NCBI GenBank assembly: GCA_964352815.1
Contig: CAYGTO010000005.1
Coordinates: forward strand, 62,001-126,000
Direction: 5' to 3'
Source of the DNA: CAYGTO01 sp964352815
Lineage (GTDB): Bacteria; Pseudomonadota; Alphaproteobacteria; Rickettsiales; UBA3002
DNA: 64,000 nt
Below, in pieces: positions 57,714 to 64,000 of the stretch (position 1 is its first letter; every line of letters begins with the position of its first letter). The translations under genes were made by a program, and so were the position numbers. The notes below the pieces were generated by a model. That model searched no databases. It saw nothing but the letters and a program-made list of their open reading frames with translations, and was not told the DNA's origin.

Positions 57714-60305
57714 ATGGCCAAAGGACGCGCACAGAAGAAGGACGTTGATGTCCAGGATCTTATATTAGAAAAAGATACCGGAGCGCGTCAGCCTGAAGGG
57801 CTTCCAGGTCACATTCTAATATACACGGCGCTGGCTTGGTCATTTTTTCAGCTTTGGATTAGTTCTCCACTACCATTTGTACTTAATCTCGATTTTCTCA
57901 TTTTTGACGATACGCGTGCACGTTCGATTCACTTAGCGTTCGCCATGTTCCTTGCATATACCGCTTATCCACGGAGCGCCACATCGCCACGCCATTCAAT
58001 CCCGATTACGGATTGGCTACTATCGCTCGTAAGCGCGTTTTGCGCTGGCTATTTATTCCTTTTCTATGAAGAGCTGGCAATGCGCCCAGGGCTCCCGAGT
58101 GATGTGGATATTATCGTCGCATGTATCGGAATGGTGCTTCTATTAGAGGCTGCGCGCCGTTCGCTCGGAATGCCGCTCATGCTAGTGGGTATTGTTTTTC
58201 TTCTCTATACATTCTTTGGGGCAGCCGCGTGGATGCCAGAGCTAATCTCCCACAAAGGGCAATCCTTTAATAAAGTTGCTTCCCACCAGTGGCTCGCCAC
58301 GGAAGGGGTGTTCGGGATTGCGCTTGGCGTTTCAACGAGTTTTGTCTTCCTTTTCGTGCTCTTCGGTTCGCTGCTCGATAAAGCAGGAGCCGGGAACTAT
58401 TTCATTAAAGTCGCCTTTGCGCTTCTCGGACATCTGCGCGGTGGCCCTGCGAAAGCCGCGGTATTGGCCTCGGGGCTCACCGGGTTTATCTCAGGTTCTT
58501 CCATCGCCAATGTGGTGACGACGGGGACTTTTACGATTCCGCTTATGAAGCGTGTGGGCTTTAAAGCAGAGCAGGCAGGGGCTGTTGAGGTTTCGGGTTC
58601 GGTGAATGGTCAGATTATGCCACCGGTGATGGGAGCGGCGGCCTTCCTTATGGTGGAGTATGTTGGGATTCCGTACAGTGAGGTGATTAAACATGCACTG
58701 ATTCCTGCGCTTATTTCCTACATCGCCCTTCTTTACATCGTCCATCTTGAGGCGTTGAAGCAAGACATGAAGGCACTGAAGAAGCCTGTAGTAACGACGA
58801 TAAAACATAAGATAATCGTATGGGGAATTATCGTCAGTAGTCTCTTCATTGTTGCAGGAGCTAGCTACTATGCAATTAAAGCGATTAGCGAAGTGGCGGG
58901 GGCAATTGCACCTTATTTGATCGGGGTAGTCATGTTAGGCGTGTATGTCGCACTGATTCGCTATGCCGCGCAATATCCCGATCTCGAGCCGGATGACACC
59001 AAGAGTAAGGTGATCAAACTTCCGGAAGTAGGGCCGACAGTGAAAACGGGGCTACACTATTTGATTCCTGTTGTCGTATTGATCTGGTGTTTGATGGTTG
59101 AGCGTTTATCGCCGGGGCTTTCTGCATTCTGGGCATGTATCGTGATGATGTTCATTCTCGTAACGCAACGCCCAATTTTCCATTATTTTCGTAATCAGGC
59201 AAATTATGTCGCAGGCTTGAAGCAAGGGCTGACTGACTTAAAAGAAGGGCTGATTGCTGGTGCGCGCAATATGATCGGGATTGGGATTGCGACGGCAGCA
59301 GCGGGCATTATTGTTGGGACGGTTTCTTTAACTGGTATTGGCCAAATCATGACCGAGATCGTGGAAGTGCTCTCGGGCGGTTCGTTGATGTTGGTGTTGA
59401 TCTTTACCGCGATCATTAGCCTCATTCTTGGCATGGGCTTGCCGACCACAGCAAACTATATTGTTGTGTCGAGTATCATGGTTGGCGTTGTCCAAGAGCT
59501 AGGGGCGCAGCATGGCTTGATTGTCCCTGCGATTGCAATTCACCTATTTGTTTTCTACTTTGGCATTATGGCGGATGTGACGCCTCCGGTGGGTTTGGCC
59601 TCCTTTGCTGCCGCTGCTATTTCAAAAGGCGACCCGATCCGAACGGGTGCAATAGCGTTTGTCTACAGTACACGAACCGCGATTTTGCCCTTCTTCTTCC
59701 TGTTTAATACAGACATACTATTGATCGATATCGATTCCTATGGTTACGGATTGCTTGTCTTTGTTGCTGCAACGATTGGGGTGTTGAGTTTTTCAGCGGC
59801 CATGCAGAATTACTTTGTGATACGCAGTACGATTTTTGAATCTCTCCTATTGCTGGCTGTTGCAGTGACATGCTTTATCCCTCATCTATGGATGGATCGC
59901 ATTGTTTCGCCATTCGAGACGATTCCAGGAACGCATCTCGAATCCTCAATCAAAACCATTGAGCCTGGCGAGTCGATTGAGTTTTACGTGAAAGGCGAGA
60001 CGCAGCTGGGTGATCCGAAAGCCGTGTATGTGCGTCTTGATGTTGGAAAGGGTGCAACAGCGAAAGAGAAGCTCTATGCGATGGGTATGGCGCTGCGTAG
60101 CGAAGAAGGTAAAGTCTATGTCGATGATGTGGCCTTCGCAAGCGCGGCCGACCGTGCAGGTATCTTCTTTGATGATGAGATCGCTGCGGTGCGCGTGCCT
60201 AAGGACCAGCCGAATCCATATTTAATGATCATTCCGGCACTCTTTGTATTGGGTGGCGTTTTCATGCTGCAAAACCGGCGAAAAAGAAGTAACATGCACC
60301 GATAG
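57714..60305 (+). CDS. Fused TRAP transporter permease with DUF3394 tail
   Basis: The 863-residue membrane component of a TAXI-TRAP system, with DctQ-like and DctM-like parts in one chain. The first part covers residues about 35-195; the DctM part follows, with GFISGSSIANVVTTGTFTIPLMKR, GAVEVSGSVNGQIMPPVMGAAAFLM and LILGMGLPTTANYIVVSSIMV, and FFLFNTDILL near residue 660. The C-terminal about 160 residues after helix LLLLAVAVTCFIPHLWMD form a soluble DUF3394-type domain, closed by a final helix. It is downstream of the TAXI binding protein and upstream of a Usp gene. Confidence 0.94.
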   Translation: MAKGRAQKKDVDVQDLILEKDTGARQPEGLPGHILIYTALAWSFFQLWISSPLPFVLNLDFLIFDDTRARSIHLAFAMFLAYTAYPRSATSPRHSIPITDWLLSLVSAFCAGYLFLFYEELAMRPGLPSDVDIIVACIGMVLLLEAARRSLGMPLMLVGIVFLLYTFFGAAAWMPELISHKGQSFNKVASHQWLATEGVFGIALGVSTSFVFLFVLFGSLLDKAGAGNYFIKVAFALLGHLRGGPAKAAVLASGLTGFISGSSIANVVTTGTFTIPLMKRVGFKAEQAGAVEVSGSVNGQIMPPVMGAAAFLMVEYVGIPYSEVIKHALIPALISYIALLYIVHLEALKQDMKALKKPVVTTIKHKIIVWGIIVSSLFIVAGASYYAIKAISEVAGAIAPYLIGVVMLGVYVALIRYAAQYPDLEPDDTKSKVIKLPEVGPTVKTGLHYLIPVVVLIWCLMVERLSPGLSAFWACIVMMFILVTQRPIFHYFRNQANYVAGLKQGLTDLKEGLIAGARNMIGIGIATAAAGIIVGTVSLTGIGQIMTEIVEVLSGGSLMLVLIFTAIISLILGMGLPTTANYIVVSSIMVGVVQELGAQHGLIVPAIAIHLFVFYFGIMADVTPPVGLASFAAAAISKGDPIRTGAIAFVYSTRTAILPFFFLFNTDILLIDIDSYGYGLLVFVAATIGVLSFSAAMQNYFVIRSTIFESLLLLAVAVTCFIPHLWMDRIVSPFETIPGTHLESSIKTIEPGESIEFYVKGETQLGDPKAVYVRLDVGKGATAKEKLYAMGMALRSEEGKVYVDDVAFASAADRAGIFFDDEIAAVRVPKDQPNPYLMIIPALFVLGGVFMLQNRRKRSNMHR

Positions 60306-60319
60306 GACAAGGAGCCCTT

Positions 60320-60757
60320 ATGTATAAGAATATTCTCTACCCCGTTGATTTGCAGGCAAGCACATGGAAGTTAACGCTGCCGACTGCGATCACCTTTTCA
60401 AAAACGTTCGATGCGACGCTGCATGCGATGACGGTCGCGCCGGATTTCGGCATGAGTATCGTAGGAAACTTTTTCCCGAAAGATGCCGAAGAGAAGATCA
60501 TTGAGCAGGTACAAAACGCGCTGCATGAATTTACTGAGACGAATATTAATGAGGACATTAAGCTTCGTCATATTGTAGGGCAGGGCGTCGTCTATGAATC
60601 GATTATCAACGCCGCGAAGAAGATTGATGCCGATTTGATCATTATGGGTGCGCACCGCACCGAGCTGAAAGAATATCTTCTGGGGCCGAACGCGGCGCGC
60701 GTCGTGCGCCACTCTGACCGCCCGGTCTTGGTCATTCGTGATCCGAAGATGTATTAA
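60320..60757 (+). CDS. Universal stress protein (UspA family)
   Basis: A 145-residue UspA-domain protein beginning MYKNILYPVDLQ and ending with the nucleotide-binding signature MGAHRTELKEYLLGPNAARVVRHSDRPVLVI. The G-2x-G-9x-G-(S/N) pattern is degenerate here (GAHR...GPNA), so ATP binding is uncertain. It is 15 bases downstream of the fused TRAP permease and probably cotranscribed, a known arrangement in which the Usp protein regulates a TRAP transporter. It ends four bases into the end of the convergent ispB. Confidence 0.93.
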   Translation: MYKNILYPVDLQASTWKLTLPTAITFSKTFDATLHAMTVAPDFGMSIVGNFFPKDAEEKIIEQVQNALHEFTETNINEDIKLRHIVGQGVVYESIINAAKKIDADLIIMGAHRTELKEYLLGPNAARVVRHSDRPVLVIRDPKMY

Positions 60758-61764
60758 TACGCCCGTTCAATACAGAAATCAATGGTCTCATCTAAAATCG
60801 CGCGCACCTGATTCTCCGGAAACAGATAAAGTGCCTTGCGGGCTTTCTCCGCTGCGTCGCGCGCCTTGGTTAGCGTAAATCCGATGGTTTGGTGCTCTTT
60901 GATATAGCCGAGCGCTGTTTCAAGGTCAGCCGGAGCTTGCGGTGTGTCTTCATCCATCGCCTCGCGCCAGAATGCTCTCTCCGCATCGGATCCCTCAGCA
61001 TATGCGGCAATAATAGGGAGCGTAATCTTGCGATCGCGGAAATCATCACCAACGGCTTTGCCCATCGCCTCTTCATCCGCGACATAATCCAGTGCGTCAT
61101 CAACAAGCTGGAAAGCGATACCGAGCTCTAAGCCAAACGTACGGAGAGCTGCGCGCTGCGCTTCATCCGCATCATTGACGATACCGCCAAGCTCACATGC
61201 GGCAGCGAAGAGGGCAGCCGTTTTGTCAGAAATCACCTGCATATACTCGGTCTCGGAGGTTTCAATGTCGCCTGCAACGATCAGCTGGCGTACCTCGCCT
61301 TGCGCAATGATAGCCGAGGCATTGGAGAGGATGCTTAGCACATCCAGTGAGCCATCTTGAACCATAAGCTGAAAAGCGCGGCTCAAGAGGAAATCACCGA
61401 CGAGCACGCTCGCCTTATTACCCCAGACCTCATTAGCGGTCGCTTCTCCGCGGCGCAGCTCGCTTTTATCGACCACATCATCATGAAGCAATGTCGCGGT
61501 ATGAATGAATTCAATCGATGTCGCCAGATCCACATGGCGATCGCCCTGATAATCAAGGAGTTTGGCGCATGCAATGGTCAGGGCAGGGCGCAAGCGCTTC
61601 CCGCCTGAAACGATAATATGTTGAGCAATTTGTTGAATGAGCGGCACATCATTATCGATCGCGCTCAAAATGCGCGCATTAACCTTCTCCATATCACTCG
61701 AAACAAGCTGCTTGAGCGCGTCGATCGTGGGAGTCCGTGGGTCGTGTAATTCGGCCTGTTGCAT
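60754..61764 (-). CDS. ispB: Octaprenyl/polyprenyl diphosphate synthase (IspB-like)
   Basis: A trans-prenyltransferase that builds the isoprenoid side chain of ubiquinone. The 336 residues contain GGKRLRPALTIACA, the first Asp-rich motif LLHDDVVDKSELRRGEATAN (DDVVD), the second LVDDALDY, and the chain-length region before the first motif (FIHTATLLHDD), where small residues permit a long chain. It is transcribed convergently with the Usp gene and is separated from the FliK-like gene by about 45 bases. Confidence 0.93.
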   Translation of the reverse strand: MQQAELHDPRTPTIDALKQLVSSDMEKVNARILSAIDNDVPLIQQIAQHIIVSGGKRLRPALTIACAKLLDYQGDRHVDLATSIEFIHTATLLHDDVVDKSELRRGEATANEVWGNKASVLVGDFLLSRAFQLMVQDGSLDVLSILSNASAIIAQGEVRQLIVAGDIETSETEYMQVISDKTAALFAAACELGGIVNDADEAQRAALRTFGLELGIAFQLVDDALDYVADEEAMGKAVGDDFRDRKITLPIIAAYAEGSDAERAFWREAMDEDTPQAPADLETALGYIKEHQTIGFTLTKARDAAEKARKALYLFPENQVRAILDETIDFCIERAY

Positions 61765-61810
61765 GGAGGTTCTATAGCGTTTCCATGCGTGTGAGGCAAA
61801 TGAAAAGCGT

Positions 61811-63616
61811 TTACGTTAAAATACCGTCATGATCGCTGTGAGAGGTGGTTGGGTCTTGCTCCAACACAAAGAGCGCCTCTTCGCCATAATGAAAGCGTAC
61901 GCTTCCCTCAAAGCTGCCTAATTCCGACGCGTTGTTGTAGAGGAGGCGGATATTATCTTCAATCTCATGCGGCAAGGGGCTGTTCATGCGAATGGCCACG
62001 TCCATCAGTGGCTTCTGCTGTTCACGCAGGCGTTTTTGAATCAACCCATCAAGCTGCATCAGGCCAAACACTGTCAGACTAAGCTCGATCACAAAGCGGG
62101 TGAAGCGTTCGCTATCTTCACTGTCCTTCGATTGCTCTTTCCGGTAATGCAAGGTCCCCTGGCGAAGTTCATCATCTTCAAGATACGGAAATATGAAAGA
62201 CTGCCATTGGCTCTCATCCCGAGAAATGCCTGAGGCACCGCGCATTAATTGGAACTCCGAGCGTAGCTGGTTCACCAGCTCGTCATGCCCATTCTGCAGT
62301 AGTTCTCTCACGGCCTGTGCGCCAAGCCATTGATCGGCATTACCTGAACGTAGGGCGCTCATCAGAAACAGCAGATCATTGGCAAAGCTGGGCCCAACCT
62401 TAGGCACCATATGGCGTGGGCCATCAACAAGCTGTGCGGCGTGGGGCGAACTGCCGTCTTTACCCAGGCCAGTGAGCTGCTGAAGCAACGCATCAAGCCG
62501 GTTGAAGACGTGCGCTGACCCTGCCGAAGCGCTTGTGGTTAAGCCAAGGAGCTGAATGGTTAGTTCGCTTCCTTTAGTGGGCGGCGGTTGGAGCGATACG
62601 AGCATGGTGCCAAGATTCGTGCGCAGTAGGGTATCGCCTGTGCTATCTTGTCCAATCACCGTGGCTTGCAGTTGCACTGGCGGGATTCCTGGCGGCAAAG
62701 AACGTTGAATCACAGTGGGAGCATTGCCCGGTGTGCTAGCATGTAACCGGTGCCCGTGCTCACCCGTCTGTAATTGACGGTAGTGGTGACTCACTTCTCC
62801 CGCTTTTCCAGATAGGGGCGTATTTTGAGGCGATTGCGGAGTGGTGTTAGGCTTTGCCTCCGTTTTATCTGGCGTGCTACCTGTGTTGAGCCGAAGCAGC
62901 TCTAATTCTGTTTCCACTTGCGGGTTGGCTGCCCGAGAAAGTGCGGCAGCTTGATAGGAAGGGCCTTGAGGTGGAGGAGGGGGAGTGTTACTAGGCGTTG
63001 GGGAAGGGGATGCGGAGGGCGCGTTCTGGTTAGGCGGCTGTGGAGATGTTTTTGGCTGCTGAACTGCGATATCTAATTTTGCGTTGCTAGGGAACTGTTT
63101 CAAGCCCAGTAAAAGAGCGAACTCTCGAAGCTGTTGTTTTGCCTGATCGGTTGTTTCCAAGAGTAATGCTTGAGCGAAAAGGCTGACAGCAGCTTGCGAA
63201 GAAGGCTGAGTTGCCTGCGTGCGGGTTGTTGCGACGACATCATTGGGCCGCGCTGCTTGTTGGGCTTGCTGCTCGCGTGCGACTTCAACAAACGGGCGTT
63301 TATCGATCGTGAGAATATTCGCTTGTGTGACCCCAGCGCCAGGGCGCTCGATACGCAAGCTTACCTGGGCACCGGTTTTAAGAAAAAGTTGCGATTGCAA
63401 TGTGACATCGCCTTGAGCGGTGCGCAGTGTGAACTCGCCGCCTGCGCCGCGATTGAGCACAAAGCCTTCTAACACCGTTCCTGCGCCAAGCTGCGCGAGA
63501 GGAGATGATTGAGGAAGCTGGCTCGATGATGCAGAAACTTGGCTCGTCGACAGCCCCTGAATGGTCACCTGGGAGGAGATCGAAGGAAGTCCGCTACCGC
63601 CGCTTGAGCTGCTCAT
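61811..63616 (-). CDS. FliK-like flagellar hook-length control protein
   Basis: A 601-residue protein with architecture like FliK, the molecular ruler of hook length. Residues 1-60 are Ser/Gln-rich, residues about 50-140 form a folded part (LEGFVLNRGAGGEFTLRTAQGDVTL with the FVEVAREQ strand), residues about 190-300 are a long Pro/Gln/Asn linker (NQNAPSASPSPTPSNTPPPPP), and the C-terminus (about 440-590) has the Flg_hook-like pattern FTRFVIELSLTVFGLMQLDGLIQKRLREQQKPLMDVAIRMNS. It lies 3 bases downstream of the FlhG/MinD-like gene. The fit with FliK is by architecture and C-terminus, so I am moderately sure. Confidence 0.7.
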   Translation of the reverse strand: MSSSSGGSGLPSISSQVTIQGLSTSQVSASSSQLPQSSPLAQLGAGTVLEGFVLNRGAGGEFTLRTAQGDVTLQSQLFLKTGAQVSLRIERPGAGVTQANILTIDKRPFVEVAREQQAQQAARPNDVVATTRTQATQPSSQAAVSLFAQALLLETTDQAKQQLREFALLLGLKQFPSNAKLDIAVQQPKTSPQPPNQNAPSASPSPTPSNTPPPPPQGPSYQAAALSRAANPQVETELELLRLNTGSTPDKTEAKPNTTPQSPQNTPLSGKAGEVSHHYRQLQTGEHGHRLHASTPGNAPTVIQRSLPPGIPPVQLQATVIGQDSTGDTLLRTNLGTMLVSLQPPPTKGSELTIQLLGLTTSASAGSAHVFNRLDALLQQLTGLGKDGSSPHAAQLVDGPRHMVPKVGPSFANDLLFLMSALRSGNADQWLGAQAVRELLQNGHDELVNQLRSEFQLMRGASGISRDESQWQSFIFPYLEDDELRQGTLHYRKEQSKDSEDSERFTRFVIELSLTVFGLMQLDGLIQKRLREQQKPLMDVAIRMNSPLPHEIEDNIRLLYNNASELGSFEGSVRFHYGEEALFVLEQDPTTSHSDHDGILT

Positions 63617-63618
63617 AG

Positions 63619-64000
63619 CTAGCCTAAGAAATTCTTCTTCATGATTTTAACCGAAAGCGCGGCTGCGTCAGTGGCCGCTAAAGTGCCTGGCGCACGCGAA
63701 ATCAACGATTCTTGATGGCGAATCGCCTCCTTCACTTTATTATCACGGCGGATAATGCCGATCAGCGGCGGGGATGATTTGAGGAAATTCGAGCAGGCCG
63801 TGCTAATCGCATTGTAGGCGCGTTCGCCCTCTTTTTGTGATGCTGCCATATTCACCACAATCCCGATTTTTGGCATATTCTGGCGCTGAGAGCAGAGCTT
63901 GATAAAGGCGTACGCATCGGTTAAAGATGTTGGCTCATCCGTGATGACGACTAAGCATTGAGCCGCAAATGATGCCAAAAGCTGTACATTCTGTTCAATG
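63619..64000 (-). CDS. FlhG/MinD-like ATPase, C-terminal part (truncated by window end)
   Basis: The reading frame is open to the window edge (first residues seen: IEQNVQLLASFAAQCLVVIT), so the N-terminal P-loop lies outside. The visible 127 residues have the MinD/FlhG pattern: LVVITDEPTSLTDAYAFIKL, then IGIVVNMAASQKEGERAY and LIGIIRRDNKVKEAIRHQESLISRAP, which fits the TPEPTSLTDAYALIK block and the 'DxxVxxAvxxqxPl' tail of FlhG, the ATPase controlling flagellar number with FlhF. Adjacent to the FliK-like gene, supporting a flagellar role. Flagellar export gene flhF would be expected just outside. Confidence 0.8.
   Translation of the reverse strand, partial: IEQNVQLLASFAAQCLVVITDEPTSLTDAYAFIKLCSQRQNMPKIGIVVNMAASQKEGERAYNAISTACSNFLKSSPPLIGIIRRDNKVKEAIRHQESLISRAPGTLAATDAAALSVKIMKKNFLG

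Overview
The window looks like chromosomal DNA from a free-living, flagellated alphaproteobacterium. The evidence is a clade-typical gene order (aroA/cmk, rpsA, sppA, ihfB, lapA, trpF, trpB, trpA; rpsB-tsf; gltX diverging from comEC), an AddAB rather than RecBCD pair, a DUF1465/RcdA-like cell-cycle gene, a TIGR02300 'FYDLN' protein, a cysteine-poor alphaproteobacterial type of Fur, OlsB/OlsA-type ornithine lipid acyltransferases and a CHASE8-type sensor kinase. I cannot name an order or genus with confidence. There are no rRNA or tRNA genes, no recognisable transposase, no prophage and no CRISPR array.

Layout. 1-1239 is the 3' part of thiC. 1240-3471 is an accessory patch: a strikingly GC-rich RTX/DUF4214 protein gene, unlike its surroundings, lies between two diverged ~195 bp direct repeats. 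3472-17127 is a housekeeping stretch (hydrolase, YcgN, YffB, nadA, nadC, a TRAP permease pair, fur-like, olsB, olsA, vanX-like, a flagellar rod-like protein, nfu, dapD, dapE). It is crowded with palindromic elements of 80-157 bp, all bounded by GTCAT...ATGAC; one is embedded in frame in a gene and one directly abuts a start codon. No such element was found after about 16 kb. 17.1-22.1 kb holds translation and RNA-modification genes (truA, fmt, def, gltX). 22.1-33.3 kb holds comEC, gloB, mscS, addB, an rcdA-like gene, addA and trxA. 33.4-42.4 kb holds a short glutamine synthetase-like gene and then the trp/ihfB/sppA/rpsA/aroA-cmk block on the minus strand, with aroA and cmk fused. 42.5-52.5 kb mixes conserved envelope and regulatory genes with less familiar ones (AsmA, a degenerate EAL protein, a prepilin-peptidase-like protein without its catalytic aspartates, rpsB-tsf, and a 780-residue protein I do not recognise). 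52.5-60.8 kb holds glmS, a CHASE8 histidine kinase, a MarR regulator, a TAXI-TRAP transporter and a Usp protein. The right edge (60.8-64.0 kb) holds ispB and two flagellar-type genes, FliK-like and FlhG/MinD-like.

How the parts fit. NadA and NadC make and use quinolinate (no nadB is seen here). DapD and DapE are consecutive steps of lysine/diaminopimelate synthesis. TrpF, TrpB and TrpA finish tryptophan synthesis. OlsB and OlsA together would make ornithine lipid. AddA and AddB form one repair helicase-nuclease. The TAXI binding protein and fused permease form one complete TRAP uptake system, probably regulated or co-expressed with the adjacent MarR regulator and kinase. The most unusual signals are the GTCAT/ATGAC element family with covarying internal hairpins, the flanked RTX gene, the uncharacterised 780-residue protein, the degenerate EAL plus dead prepilin peptidase pair, and a structured candidate leader upstream of rpsB.
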